The notes: a model not told the origin generated them from the sequence alone. A stretch of 64,000 nt of DNA from Micavibrio_B sp964399985 (GCA_964399985.1 CAYNRY010000002.1:186001-250000), one strand, 5' to 3'. Positions 8,294 to 17,732 are shown, counted from the stretch's first letter. Made by a program: numbers and translations.

Positions 8294-10054
8294 CTATTTA
8301 TAATTTTTATAAATATATTCCTCGAGATTGGTCCATCCATTCCCGTTATCATCGGCTGAAGGTTTTTCTATGTCAGGAAAAGCTTTTTTCGAAGCATTCA
8401 TATCCAAAGCCGTTTTCTCAAGATAGGCGACTTCATCGCTGCGCGGTCTGTCTATAATTGAACCGCCAAGGCTTACGATTTCGCCAAGCAGGCGGGCATC
8501 AATCATATCCCGATCAAATGGGCGGGCGCCGCTTTGGGACAGGATTTTATCACGCAAGTCTAAACCTGCAGGCATGATACCGCTAGGCAAAGACAATACC
8601 GGAGATGTGGCGACAATATCAGCTTCGGTCAAATTCGCTTCATCTTTAGGTACGTTATTCGCTCTTGTGATGCTTAACAATTTACCCGCAGTTCCCAGCC
8701 CCATATTACCTTTTAGGTACACGCTTTTATTAACGAAACCTGGGCGGGATTGCACCTGCACCAATGGCGGGATTTTTACTACGCTCGCTGGCATACTTAT
8801 AAGATTGTTAACAATATTGACCGTTGTGGGAATTTCCCCCATACGACTTGCATTTCTGATTTCAACGCCGTGCCAGCCCGCATCATAAATAAAATTATTG
8901 ATGACGTTGGCGGTGACATTACTATCGATACGTGGATTGCGCGCACGATTATGAGCAAACATGTTATTCATGAAAGTAATATTTCTTGAGTAATGCGCCA
9001 CTAATGACGCAAAGCTGTGAGCTCCTTCTCCATGCACAGAATTATTGAGGTGTTCCGACACGAAAGAATTGGTCAAAGCAATATTTGCAATCTTACCGGA
9101 ACATCCAAGCGGCTGCATATCGAAACTTCCGTCAATTGCCCATGATATGGAGACATGATCGAAGACGATATTTTCAATAGCTGGCTTATTACAGGTATAT
9201 ACTCCGTTTTTCTTATCAGAATAATAAGTCATCTCAACTGCATCGCGCTGTCCAGATTTATCTCCTAGACGTATGCGAATATGCTGGATAAGCGCATTAT
9301 GTCCGCCAGCGCGCAGCGTGTTACCGTATAGTGTTATACCTGGCGACGGGGCGGTTTGACCGAAAATAGTCAGATCAGATCCAAGTACCAAGGGAGACTT
9401 CAATTTAATAGTCCCGCCGACTTCGAAAACCACGTTTGTCGGCTCGGGGCGCGTTACGCAACTCCTCAATGTGCCCGGCCCGCTATCGGCCAGTGTTGTA
9501 ACTTTACAAATGGCGCCGCCCCGTCCGCCCGTTGCGTCAGAGCCTGGAAAGGATGCCGCATTCGGATATATTCTAAGAGGTCCCAAACTCGCCTGTGGAG
9601 GCGGCGGCGGAGCGTCGGTGAAGCTGATATTAATACTTTTTGTCTCTATCTGTTTAGCGCCATCATAAGCATATACCCGGAGAGAATATTCATCTTTTTT
9701 GAGAACAAGTGGCACGAAATCGCCACCTTTCTCAGTACCAAGGGAGAAAGGTACTTTTTTATCGTCGAATTGATAATTTGTACCATCCTCACGCTTTTTG
9801 GATTTAGAGCTGTCCAGCAACTGAGTCCTTACCATCGTGATATCAGGCGTAGCGGCGATTGTAATAGCCATATTTTTAGGTAAATCGGCTCGATTTAATT
9901 TCCATTCGGTTTGCTTGGCGTTAATGGTCTTGACAACCAATTTCTTGTCCAGATCGAGGATTTGATAGGAAATAATGCCTTCAGCCTTTGCTGCGTAAGG
10001 AATTAATACTGTCATACAAGTTGATATAAAAAAGCCCAATATAAATTTTTTCAT
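8294..10054 (-). CDS. Secreted pectate-lyase-like right-handed beta-helix protein
   Basis: 586 aa with a clean signal peptide (MKKFILGFFISTCMTVLIPYAAKA) and a strong SD (AAGGG) 6 bases upstream. Residues 25-150 form an Ig-like beta region ending in a PPPPP linker. From about residue 165 comes a PL1-type parallel beta-helix: GRGGAICKVTTLADSGPGTLR, then VVFEVGGTIKL, then FDHVSISWAIDG. The segment GGRGG...VTTL...GTLR is typical of polysaccharide lyase family 1 and related proteins. It likely acts on an acidic polysaccharide outside the inner membrane. The active-site arginine was not verified. It has its own transcription unit. Confidence 0.8.
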   Translation of the reverse strand: MKKFILGFFISTCMTVLIPYAAKAEGIISYQILDLDKKLVVKTINAKQTEWKLNRADLPKNMAITIAATPDITMVRTQLLDSSKSKKREDGTNYQFDDKKVPFSLGTEKGGDFVPLVLKKDEYSLRVYAYDGAKQIETKSINISFTDAPPPPPQASLGPLRIYPNAASFPGSDATGGRGGAICKVTTLADSGPGTLRSCVTRPEPTNVVFEVGGTIKLKSPLVLGSDLTIFGQTAPSPGITLYGNTLRAGGHNALIQHIRIRLGDKSGQRDAVEMTYYSDKKNGVYTCNKPAIENIVFDHVSISWAIDGSFDMQPLGCSGKIANIALTNSFVSEHLNNSVHGEGAHSFASLVAHYSRNITFMNNMFAHNRARNPRIDSNVTANVINNFIYDAGWHGVEIRNASRMGEIPTTVNIVNNLISMPASVVKIPPLVQVQSRPGFVNKSVYLKGNMGLGTAGKLLSITRANNVPKDEANLTEADIVATSPVLSLPSGIMPAGLDLRDKILSQSGARPFDRDMIDARLLGEIVSLGGSIIDRPRSDEVAYLEKTALDMNASKKAFPDIEKPSADDNGNGWTNLEEYIYKNYK

Positions 10055-10235
10055 AATTTTCCCTTTAAACTTAAGCTTAATATTGACATATTACTTCTTA
10101 AAGGAAAATTAAAATAGATAAAATTTTATCTATTCAAGGCTGAGTGCCCCATTAGTTAAAATGTTATTATGATCTGAGAAATTCTTATTTTAAGCTAAAC
10201 TCCGCACATCGATATCACTCTCTGGATGATTAAAC

Positions 10236-11552
10236 ATGAGGATTAATTATTATTACTGGCCGCAAATCACCCCTTCCGACAAAGAACGGCTCTTCAAGCG
10301 ATCTCAGCAAACAATCGAAAATGTTCTGGACGATGTTCGCCCGATTATCGAGGACGTACGTATAAACGGTGATAAAGCCCTTATATCGTATGCCAGAAAA
10401 TTCGATGGCGCTGAATTGACGTCATTGAAAGTTACCGAGGAAGAATTTACGGAAGCTGAGAATTCCCTTTCGCCGGAGCTGAAATCCGCGCTTGGACACT
10501 GCATCCGCAATGTAAAAAAATTACATCAGGAGCAAATGAACCGTACCACGCAGGATTGGATGATTGAAATCGAGCCGGGCGTTTTTGCGGGCGAGAAAGT
10601 CACGCCGGTGACTTCCGTAGGTCTTTATGTACCTCGGGGCAAGAATGCTTATCCTTCCGTCATGTATATGCTTTGTGTTCCTGCCGTCATTGCCGGCGTT
10701 TCTGAAATAGCTGTTGTCATGCCGCCGGATTCAAACGGCAAGATCGATGCTGCCGCGCTCTATGCCGCGAAGCTTTCCGGTGTTCACAATATATATAAAT
10801 GCGGCGGCGCGGGCGCTATCGCCGCTCTTGCCTATGGAACCGAGACTATTCCAAAAGTCGCGAAAGTTATCGGCCCCGGATCGTCCTATGTTGCCGCGGC
10901 CAAGCTTTTACTGTCATCCATGATCGATACCGGTATGCCCGCCGGCCCATCGGAGGCGATGATATTATGCGACGCTTCCGCCGACCCGCATAATACGGTT
11001 CTCGACCTTCTGAATGAAACGGAACACGGGCCGGATTCCGGCGGCCTTCTGGTTACGCATGACGAGGCTTTGGCAAAATACGTTTACGAAAAACTTGCCG
11101 CTGCTATCGATCTATTGCCGGAGAAACAGGCGGCATGGCTGCGGACTGTTTTCTCGACTTACGGCGCGATTATCCTAACCGACTCTCTGGAGCAATCGAT
11201 TGAAATCGCCAACGAGTATGCGCCGGAGCATTTGCTGCTAAAAGTTCATAACTATGAAAGTATTTTACCGCAGCTCAAAAACGCCGGAGAAATCCTGATT
11301 GGCGAGCATACGGTTTTCACCTTCGGCAATTTTGGTATTGGGGTTAACAACGTCTATCCAACCGGCGGCTGGGCGCGTAGTTTTTCGGGTACATCCGTCT
11401 GGGATTTTCTGAAACGTACGGCGCTGGCGCGTGTTACGTCCGAAGGTTTTGTATCCCTCGCTGAATCTGTCGTTCAGGTCGCCGATTACGAAGGCTTCCC
11501 CGCCCATAAAAACGCGATTACACAGCGCAAGCTGCATAAATCTAAATTATAA
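10236..11552 (+). CDS. hisD: Histidinol dehydrogenase
   Basis: 438 aa, full length. Recognisable blocks include YVPRGKNAYPSVMYM, GTETIPKVAKVIGPGSSYVA, AGPSEAMIL, NETEHGPDSGG and EYAPEHLLL, with the catalytic and zinc-binding His/Glu residues in the last two blocks. It catalyses the last two steps of histidine synthesis (histidinol to histidine, NAD-dependent). It is not in a his operon here. Instead it converges on hisB with a 6-bp overlap of the 3' ends, so each may lower the other's expression through antisense overlap (inference). Confidence 0.97.
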   Translation: MRINYYYWPQITPSDKERLFKRSQQTIENVLDDVRPIIEDVRINGDKALISYARKFDGAELTSLKVTEEEFTEAENSLSPELKSALGHCIRNVKKLHQEQMNRTTQDWMIEIEPGVFAGEKVTPVTSVGLYVPRGKNAYPSVMYMLCVPAVIAGVSEIAVVMPPDSNGKIDAAALYAAKLSGVHNIYKCGGAGAIAALAYGTETIPKVAKVIGPGSSYVAAAKLLLSSMIDTGMPAGPSEAMILCDASADPHNTVLDLLNETEHGPDSGGLLVTHDEALAKYVYEKLAAAIDLLPEKQAAWLRTVFSTYGAIILTDSLEQSIEIANEYAPEHLLLKVHNYESILPQLKNAGEILIGEHTVFTFGNFGIGVNNVYPTGGWARSFSGTSVWDFLKRTALARVTSEGFVSLAESVVQVADYEGFPAHKNAITQRKLHKSKL

Positions 11553-12149
11553 AACGCCTTTGGTACTTGGTAATTTCCCCTGCGCCTGCGGGTCGATGGT
11601 AACCGCTTCGTGCAGCGCTCTCGCAGTGGCTTTGAACAGGCATTCAATCACATGGTGGTTATTGCTGCCGTAGATCGTTTCGGCATGAAATGTAATACCG
11701 CCTGCTTGGGAAAAGGCTTGAAAAAACTCGCGGAACAATTCCGTTTCCATTGCCGGACCACCGGATGCGTCAAAACGGTCGACCGTGAAGTTTACATTCC
11801 AGACCAGATAAGGGCGGTTCGATAGATCGAGCGCAACGCGGCTTAAGGTTTCATCCATCGGGACGATGCCATAGCCATAGCGCTTGATGCCGGCCTTATC
11901 GCCCAGCGCTTTTTTAAGCGCTTCGCCCAGCGCCAGACCTGTATCTTCAACCGTATGATGACTGTCTATATGCAGATCGCCCGAGCATTCTATTTTCAGA
12001 TCGATCAAACCATGCTTGCCAAGCTGGTCCAGCATGTGATCGAAAAAGCCGATACCGGTTTTAACGCTCGTCTGGCCGGTGCCATCGAGATTGATTTCGA
12101 CAGAGATCGAGGTTTCTTTTGTCTTGCGAACAATCTGGGCGGTTCTCAC
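11547..12149 (-). CDS. hisB: Imidazoleglycerol-phosphate dehydratase
   Basis: 200 aa with a GTG start that overlaps the terC stop (GTGA). Motifs: GIGFFDHMLDQLGKHG, DSHHTVEDTGLALGEAL and GSNNHHVIECLFKA, whose His/Glu residues bind two Mn ions. It is the single-function dehydratase with no phosphatase domain. It is translated from a terC-hisB transcript and ends inside the last codons of hisD. The coupling to a TerC-type gene instead of hisH/hisA is unusual. Confidence 0.97.
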   Translation of the reverse strand: MRTAQIVRKTKETSISVEINLDGTGQTSVKTGIGFFDHMLDQLGKHGLIDLKIECSGDLHIDSHHTVEDTGLALGEALKKALGDKAGIKRYGYGIVPMDETLSRVALDLSNRPYLVWNVNFTVDRFDASGGPAMETELFREFFQAFSQAGGITFHAETIYGSNNHHVIECLFKATARALHEAVTIDPQAQGKLPSTKGVL

Positions 12150-13132
12150 GGGGCTTTTTCCTCATGGCTGGTCTTCACCAGAGAAAAGAGCGCGCCGCAG
12201 ACAAGCGTGCTGACCGTGATGGCAAGCGACACGAGCGGCGGAATATGGCCGAAAAACTCGTTATAGAAGACTTTGCAGCCGATAAAGACCAGTACGATGG
12301 ACAGTGCATATTTCATGTATTTGAACCGCTCCAAAATTGCCGTGATCGCAAAATACATCGAGCGCAGGCCAAGGATTGCAAAAATGTTACTGGTATAAAT
12401 AACGAACGGCTCAGTCGTGATCGCAAAAACCGCTGGAACGGAATCGAGCGCAAAGAGCACATCCATAAACTCGATACAAATCAGCGCCATAAAAAGAGGC
12501 GTGGCAAAATGTACCGGTTTGCCAGAAACCAGATGATTGCTTTTGATAAAAAATTTATGGCCGTCGATCTTGTCGGTGTAGCGCAAATGTTTCTTAAAGA
12601 AACGGATCAGGGAGGATTCCTCCATCCCCTCGTCGTTATCTTTCATGAACAGCATTTTGACGCCGGTCAGGATCAGGAAGCCCGCAAAAATGAACAATAC
12701 CCAGTCGAAAGACTGGATCAGGACCGAGCCAAGCCCGATCATCACGCCGCGCATGACCAGAACGCCCATAATTCCCCAGAACAAGACCCGGTGCTGGTAT
12801 TCTTTCGGCACGTTGAAATAAGCGAGGATGACCGACATGACGAACAGATTATCGAGAGACAGCGAAAGCTCGATAAAATACGCGGTGAAATAATTAACCC
12901 CGTCATCGGCCCCGTAGGACTTCCAGAGCCAGCCACCGAAAACGCAGGCCAGCGCCATGTAAAAACCGGAATAAATCAGGCTTTTTTTTGCGCTGACAAC
13001 CTCGTCTTTACGGTTCAGGACAAAAAGGTCGAGGAGCAGGAGAATAAGGACGATAGCGATAAATCCGCCCCAGACCTCATAACCGTTGCTAAGAAAGCCT
13101 GAAGTAGAATTGGTATCTGGCAATGCAAACAT
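12146..13132 (-). CDS. TerC/Alx family integral membrane protein
   Basis: 328 aa with about nine hydrophobic segments and the TerC core FIELSLSLDNLFVMSVILAYF plus FALDSVPAVFAITTEPFVIYTSN. The acidic residues inside these helices are the family's metal-related signature. TerC/Alx proteins are thought to export Mn(II), often alongside exoenzyme secretion, or to confer tellurite resistance. An SD (AAGGG) precedes the ATG by 8 bases. Upstream (13133-13275) I see no yybP-ykoY Mn riboswitch. It is co-transcribed with hisB, whose product is a Mn enzyme, so a metal-supply link is conceivable but unproven. Confidence 0.92.
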   Translation of the reverse strand: MFALPDTNSTSGFLSNGYEVWGGFIAIVLILLLLDLFVLNRKDEVVSAKKSLIYSGFYMALACVFGGWLWKSYGADDGVNYFTAYFIELSLSLDNLFVMSVILAYFNVPKEYQHRVLFWGIMGVLVMRGVMIGLGSVLIQSFDWVLFIFAGFLILTGVKMLFMKDNDEGMEESSLIRFFKKHLRYTDKIDGHKFFIKSNHLVSGKPVHFATPLFMALICIEFMDVLFALDSVPAVFAITTEPFVIYTSNIFAILGLRSMYFAITAILERFKYMKYALSIVLVFIGCKVFYNEFFGHIPPLVSLAITVSTLVCGALFSLVKTSHEEKAP

Positions 13133-13275
13133 CTAAAAACCCTTTATCCTTTTGATTAATATAGTCATTCCGGTGTCCTTGCACAAGGCGGATGGGGATA
13201 ATTGCTGCGGGAATAATTGACTTATCCTTTGTCGCCTTGCTTTACTGATTCCGCAATTCACCGAGGACATTATAT

Positions 13276-13929
13276 ATGCGCATCGAACTGGTCGGCGGCC
13301 TCGGCGTCGGGAAATCTACATTATGCAATGCGCTCGATAAAATAGGCTTTCGCTGCCTTTATGAAACGCTCGACACCAACCCTTTTCTGGCCGATTGTTA
13401 TGCCGATCCGGTGAATTTCCGCTTTTCGTCGCAAATGTGGTTCGTGCTGTCGAAATTTCATGAAATTCTAAAATCCCGGTCTGACGATGGCATCCATGTT
13501 CTGGACCAGTCCGTTTTGAATGTCCGCGCTTATACGAATATTCTATTCCGCAATGAAGACGGCAAAGCTCATGAGATCATTAATCAGTGTTTTGCCTATC
13601 TCGGCGAAAAGGCAGGGCCGCCCGATCTTCTAATTAATCTTCAATGCTCACCGGCCGAACAGTTGCGCCGCATCAAAATGCGGGGCAGAAGTTTCGAATT
13701 GGGCGTCGATCTGGCCTATGTGACGCAATTACAGGACGAGATCAACGACCTGTTATCGAAATCGCGGGTGACCGTAAAAGTCATTGATATCGATACCGAG
13801 GAAATTTACCTGCCCGGCAATTTCGCCTTTGCGGAAGATCTCGCCCGCCAGATCGCTCGGATAGCAGGCCTGCCGGAAGATCGTATGATCGATCCCGAAT
13901 TCCCGCGCCAGTATTCTCTGGCGGGATAA
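13276..13929 (+). CDS. Deoxynucleoside kinase family protein
   Basis: 217 aa. P-loop GGLGVGKST at residues 7-15, the substrate motif around Glu (ETLDTNPFLADCY), the DQSVLN segment corresponding to the family DR(S/T) region, and the LID-type RIKMRGRSFE. This matches deoxyadenosine/deoxyguanosine kinases that salvage deoxynucleosides in the cytoplasm. GAGGA lies 8 bases before the ATG. The usual Asp-Arg-Ser is Asp-Gln-Ser here. The nucleoside preferred cannot be told from sequence. Confidence 0.85.
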   Translation: MRIELVGGLGVGKSTLCNALDKIGFRCLYETLDTNPFLADCYADPVNFRFSSQMWFVLSKFHEILKSRSDDGIHVLDQSVLNVRAYTNILFRNEDGKAHEIINQCFAYLGEKAGPPDLLINLQCSPAEQLRRIKMRGRSFELGVDLAYVTQLQDEINDLLSKSRVTVKVIDIDTEEIYLPGNFAFAEDLARQIARIAGLPEDRMIDPEFPRQYSLAG

Positions 13930-13931
13930 TC

Positions 13932-14474
13932 TTATCTCTTCTTTCGCAGATATATATAATAAGCGCCGCTACCGCCATGTTTGGGCTGTGCCACTGATGA
14001 AGATAAAATACAGGCCTTGATCGCCGGATCTTCCAGCCACAGCGTAAATTCCCGCTTGATCGCCCCTATTCCCTGTAAATTGGATGCCGCATGAAATGAC
14101 TGATCCTGCCTGCGACCCTTGCCGGTAATCACAAGAAGCGTACGCTTATTCGCTGCAAAATTTTGCGCCACGAATTGCAGCAATTTTTCTTTTGCCGTGC
14201 TCAGATTATACCCATGTAAATCAAGGCGGGATTCAATCCTGATATCCCCTTTCCTCAGCCGGTCTTCGGTTTTGCGGTCGATACCGCCGCCGGACGGCAA
14301 TTCAAACCCTTGCGGCATGACGACATCCGAAACAGGGTTTCTTATTGTAAACCGCGATAATTTAGACGCAACGGCAGAAGCTTTCTCTGCCGCAGAAAGC
14401 TTTCTGATATCACGCGTCACGCGCTCCCATAATTCGCGCCCATTTTCGGTGTCTTTGCTCATCGTAAAGGTCAT
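13932..14474 (-). CDS. Smr domain protein
   Basis: About 180 aa. The C-terminal Smr domain has ESRLDLHGYNLSTAK (the LDLHG motif), TLLVITGKGRR (the TGxG motif) and a HGGSGAYYIYLR end. The N-terminus LWERVTRDIRKLS is typical of alphaproteobacterial YdaL-type Smr proteins. Smr domains bind or nick nucleic acids, and some act in ribosome rescue. The start is uncertain: 14474 (MTFTMSK) or 14462 (MSKDTEN). Longer starts would run under the divergent gene. The start lies only 16 bp from that of the divergent gene, so their promoters must overlap. Confidence 0.85.
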   Translation of the reverse strand: MTFTMSKDTENGRELWERVTRDIRKLSAAEKASAVASKLSRFTIRNPVSDVVMPQGFELPSGGGIDRKTEDRLRKGDIRIESRLDLHGYNLSTAKEKLLQFVAQNFAANKRTLLVITGKGRRQDQSFHAASNLQGIGAIKREFTLWLEDPAIKACILSSSVAQPKHGGSGAYYIYLRKKR

Positions 14475-14490
14475 GATACACTGGGGATGC

Positions 14491-15207
14491 ATGAATAAAA
14501 AACTTAAAAACCTCGTTTTGTTATGTCTCACATTTGCGATGATCGGCGGCGGCGCTTTGGCGCAGGAAAAATCGTCCCTGCTAATCCCGCCAAGCACATC
14601 CAGAACGGTCTATCTTTTATTTCTGAAAATGACCGGTAAGGCGCTCGACGCGGAAACCGCCATTCGCAGCACAGAGGCTTTCCGCAAAGCCCCGGGCGAT
14701 GAGCAATCCCGCATGATTATGACGTTAAAGCCGGCCATGGAAGCCGAGTTTGCGGAAATAGATAAGGATCGCGAAGTCATCGTCATCCGCTCGGGCGTTT
14801 ACATGAAGGCGGTCAATGCGCCTTATACCGGGCTTGAAGCGCGTTTTATGCAGCAGACCCTGCCAACGAATTCTATTTATTTCCCTTACAGCTATGGCGG
14901 CATCAATATCGCGTTGATCCCCGACAAATTAGAACCCTTCCTGAATATTCCGATGAAGGCGGCGGATACGAATGCAGCAGCTTTGAAGATCAGCAATGGC
15001 GCCGCCACCATCGTCATTGAAATGATCCCGCTTTCCGCCGATCCGCGTTCCGCCATGAAACTGGACGGGATAGATCAATGGCTGCTCATGACCAAGATTG
15101 TCGGCGTGTCCTATTATAATCAGAACATGCAGACGATCTGGAGTTGGCAGGACCCGAATTACCGCCGCGCCGGAACGCCTTCCCCGCTGCAGCAATTAAA
15201 AAAATAG
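14491..15207 (+). CDS. Exported hypothetical protein (DUF4852-like)
   Basis: 238 aa from the ATG at 14491, chosen for its signal peptide (MNKKLKNLVLLCLTFAMIGGGALA) and the GGGGA just upstream. The frame is open far upstream but there overlaps the Smr gene. The mature protein has no recognisable enzyme motif. It contains PSTSRTVYLLFLKMTGK and a mixed alpha/beta pattern and is rich in Met. It probably resides in the periplasm. The next unknown gene follows 6 bp later, so they likely form a pair. Confidence 0.65.
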   Translation: MNKKLKNLVLLCLTFAMIGGGALAQEKSSLLIPPSTSRTVYLLFLKMTGKALDAETAIRSTEAFRKAPGDEQSRMIMTLKPAMEAEFAEIDKDREVIVIRSGVYMKAVNAPYTGLEARFMQQTLPTNSIYFPYSYGGINIALIPDKLEPFLNIPMKAADTNAAALKISNGAATIVIEMIPLSADPRSAMKLDGIDQWLLMTKIVGVSYYNQNMQTIWSWQDPNYRRAGTPSPLQQLKK

Positions 15208-15213
15208 GAAAGC

Positions 15214-15738
15214 ATGTTTTCAAAACTCGACGGCATATTCCCGGGATTACCGCCGCGCCATGTCGAGAGTGCAAATACGCGCCTCGAGATTCGCCGCGAC
15301 GAAAGCGAGAACAAGCGCAAGAAAAAAGACAGCGAACATGACGGGGATTATTCACCTATCCCATGGGAAGACATCGCCTATGTTTCCATTGCTTCTTTGA
15401 AGGCTTTTCTGGAGAGCGTTGTTATGCCGGAAGGCGAAATACCTGCGCCCTCGCCACATATTCACGAAGCTTCCAACACGATCAACCAGCGTGCCGCCGC
15501 CGCCTATCAATCGGTCGGACGCGCCGTGCATGACACGAATATCCAGACCAATATTCCGGACCAATCGCCATCACATATCGAAACGAATTTTTCCGATGCA
15601 GATATCGCCCGCATCAAAATTTTTATTGAAGATTTGATCGATTTTGAACGTCGAGGGATTCATGAAATCGGGATGCAGAGAAGCGAGAATTTTCTCGATA
15701 GTATCGGCGCCGCTATCGAAGCGGCCAAGCAAGGCTAG
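15214..15738 (+). CDS. Hypothetical hydrophilic protein
   Basis: 174 aa, not recognised. The N-terminal third is strongly charged (RRDESENKRKKKDSEHDGD). There is no signal peptide or membrane segment. The C-terminal part looks helical, with DLIDFERRGIHEIG. It starts 6 bp after the exported protein above and overlaps the response-regulator-like gene tail to tail by 4 bases. It is probably cytoplasmic. Confidence 0.6.
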   Translation: MFSKLDGIFPGLPPRHVESANTRLEIRRDESENKRKKKDSEHDGDYSPIPWEDIAYVSIASLKAFLESVVMPEGEIPAPSPHIHEASNTINQRAAAAYQSVGRAVHDTNIQTNIPDQSPSHIETNFSDADIARIKIFIEDLIDFERRGIHEIGMQRSENFLDSIGAAIEAAKQG

Positions 15739-16307
15739 ACTTTCAGCGTATAAATCCCGTCCTTGGTGACGATCAAATCCTTGACGTTGAAACTTTCTTC
15801 CAGTTTCTGGCGCAGGCGATAAAGATGTGTTTCCAGCGTATGGGTTTCTGCCGTGTCCGCATAGCCCCAGACTTTTTGCAAAAGCCCCTGTCGGTCGAGC
15901 GACTTGGTGTCCTGTTCGTACAAGGAGATAATCAAAAGCTTTTCCTTATCGGTCAGCCTGACCTGCGTTTCACTCACCTCATCCGTCATGACGCCGTCTT
16001 CGGTGTTTAAAATAAATCCGGCAAACTCGATCATCGAAGACCGGGCAAACCGTCCACGGCCAGAAAGAATATAACGTACGCGGTCGGTCAGGTCGCCAAG
16101 GCGAAGCGGCATCGGCAAAACCTCGCACCCTTCTTCCGCTTTTCCGCCGAGCAGCAAATGGGGTGCAGCATTCGCCGTTTTTACCCGGGCGATCACTAGA
16201 TCGGCAGCATCAGCGTCCGTAACGGAAATGGCAGAAAATCCGGAAATTTGCTCTGTGACCATTCCTGTCAAAATGGGATCGTCTAGGGTGATTTTTACCG
16301 TTTTCAT
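15735..16307 (-). CDS. OmpR/PhoB-type winged-helix regulator with degenerate receiver
   Basis: 190 aa from the ATG at 16307 (MKTVKITL). The C-terminal 95 residues form a typical OmpR-family winged helix: VRLTDKEKLLIISLYEQ, then KVWGYADTAETHTLETHLYRLRQKL and the DGIYTL wing. The N-terminal part is only about 95 residues and lacks the phospho-acceptor Asp and the acidic pocket of a receiver (the strand that should end in Asp reads ADLVIARVK). It therefore probably works without classical phosphorylation. No histidine kinase is adjacent. Confidence 0.8.
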   Translation of the reverse strand: MKTVKITLDDPILTGMVTEQISGFSAISVTDADAADLVIARVKTANAAPHLLLGGKAEEGCEVLPMPLRLGDLTDRVRYILSGRGRFARSSMIEFAGFILNTEDGVMTDEVSETQVRLTDKEKLLIISLYEQDTKSLDRQGLLQKVWGYADTAETHTLETHLYRLRQKLEESFNVKDLIVTKDGIYTLKV

Positions 16308-16417
16308 GAGATATTCTAACCACAACGGCATTTACGATGACAATGCTTTAATTAATTATAAGCTCTTGTCTCTACTTCAATTTATTTCCGGCACAGGCTT
16401 TGCATATAGATATTTAC

Positions 16418-16963
16418 ATGCAAATTCAGAAAGAAGCCATTATCTGGAACCAGCCATCGGCCACGTCAAAGCCCGTGGTCGCCAAGGATGTATTTTCTTT
16501 TGAAAAAACCCTGAATGACCGGACCAGCGGTTCGATGCCGGTCTGGCGCAAGGCGCAAACGCCGGAAGAACAGATAACCGCTTCCCTTGCAGAAACTACG
16601 AAAAGCGGCCAAACGCCCAAACTGGCAACCGCCCTTACCGAAACAAAAGCCAAGGATGATAAATCCTTCGGATTTTTTGACGTTCTCGACATGATTAATC
16701 CGCTACAGCATATTCCCGTTGTCAGCACGATCTACCGCAATTTAACCGGCGATAGTATTGGTCCTGCCGCTCGCGTTGTCGGCGGCGCGGCCTTCGGCGG
16801 ACCGATTGGTGCGGCGGCCGGTATCGTCAATGCGCTGGTTCAAATGGAAACCGGCAAGGATGTCACGGATAATATGGTAGCCTCTGTAAAAGGTGAGCCG
16901 GGTAGCGAAACGACTATCGCCGTTGCCAATCTGCAAGAACGTGTGCCGCATTATAATTCCTGA
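16418..16963 (+). CDS. Hypothetical protein with glycine-rich hydrophobic hairpin
   Basis: 181 aa from the ATG at 16418. A TTG start 18 bases upstream is also open. The N-terminal 80 residues are polar. The core contains FFDVLDMINPLQHIPVVSTIYRNLTGD followed by a Gly/Ala-rich hydrophobic stretch (GGAAFGGPIGAAAGIVNAL) that may insert in a membrane. Proteins with this INPLQHIPVVS...GG pattern occur in other alphaproteobacteria but have no known role. The 3' end meets the yggS stop. Confidence 0.65.
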   Translation: MQIQKEAIIWNQPSATSKPVVAKDVFSFEKTLNDRTSGSMPVWRKAQTPEEQITASLAETTKSGQTPKLATALTETKAKDDKSFGFFDVLDMINPLQHIPVVSTIYRNLTGDSIGPAARVVGGAAFGGPIGAAAGIVNALVQMETGKDVTDNMVASVKGEPGSETTIAVANLQERVPHYNS

Positions 16964-17593
16964 CTATCTTTCTCCAAATAGAGCGGAGCCGACGCGCACA
17001 TAGCTCGCGCCGCAATCGATCGCGGTTTCAAAATCGCTACTCATACCCATGCTTAATTCTTTTAAATTATTTTGATCGGCAAGATCTTTTAATAGTTTAA
17101 AATGCGGAACGGGATCTTCGCCAATGGGTGGAATACACATCAGACCGATGATATTCAATTCATTATCTCGCGCATACTTTAACAGCGATAGAAAATTTTC
17201 AACGCTCACGCCTGATTTCTGTTCTTCGTTACCTGTGTTCACCTGAATAAAATAGTTAAGCTTTTTGTTTTGTTTCTTTTCTTCTTTCGCAATCGCATCG
17301 ACGAGAGCTTCGCGGTCGATAGTTTGGATGACATTGAATAACGCGACGGCGTCTTTTGCTTTATTGGTTTGCAATGGGCCGATCAAATGCAATTCAAGAT
17401 CCGGATAATTTCTTCTATGTTCGCTCCAATGCGTCAAAGCTTCCTGAACGCGATTTTCGCCGAACAAGCGATGGCCGCAATCCAGCGCCGATTGAATTTT
17501 ATCGGGGCTTTGATTCTTTGAAACCGCGATAAGCTGCGCGCGATCCGCAATTTTTTCTTTAATAAAAACAAAATTTTGGGAAACGTGATTCAT
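16964..17593 (-). CDS. YggS/PROSC family PLP homeostasis protein
   Basis: 209 aa from the ATG at 17593 (MNHVSQNF). The upstream extension in the same frame runs through a repetitive ACGAAG tract and is not credible. Motifs: AVSKNQSPDKI with the PLP lysine, RLFGENRVQEA, LHLIGPLQTNKAK, and near the end LSMGMSSDFETAI and YVRVGSALFGER. The family binds pyridoxal phosphate without known catalysis and controls B6 and amino-acid pools. A degenerate short-unit repeat (CACGAAGA units, about 17600-17645) lies just upstream. Confidence 0.94.
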   Translation of the reverse strand: MNHVSQNFVFIKEKIADRAQLIAVSKNQSPDKIQSALDCGHRLFGENRVQEALTHWSEHRRNYPDLELHLIGPLQTNKAKDAVALFNVIQTIDREALVDAIAKEEKKQNKKLNYFIQVNTGNEEQKSGVSVENFLSLLKYARDNELNIIGLMCIPPIGEDPVPHFKLLKDLADQNNLKELSMGMSSDFETAIDCGASYVRVGSALFGER

Positions 17594-17686
17594 ATTTATT
17601 TTTACCACGAAGATCACGAAGCTAAAGAGAAGAAGCACGAAGAAGATAAATAAAAACCGTGCTTTCCCCGCAGACAGATTAAAAAA

Positions 17687-17708
17687 AGGGCCCGGAAAAC
17701 CGGACCCT
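17687..17708 (-). terminator. Rho-independent terminator of the porin gene
   Basis: AGGGCCCGG (17687-17695), loop AAAA, CCGGACCCT (17700-17708), with one mismatch. On the minus strand it is followed by a run of T (seven A at 17681-17687 on the plus strand). It is 25 bp beyond the porin stop codon. Confidence 0.85.
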
Positions 17709-17732
17709 TTCTAAATTTATGCTTCTAAAGAA

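Noticed and set aside
12119..13102. Open frame of 327 codons on the plus strand opposite terC
   Set aside because: Composition is highly charged and repetitive, as expected for the antisense of a hydrophobic membrane gene. terC itself is clearly coding.
13133..13275. Mn-sensing yybP-ykoY riboswitch before terC
   Set aside because: No matching conserved loops or paired stems were found in the 142 bp upstream.
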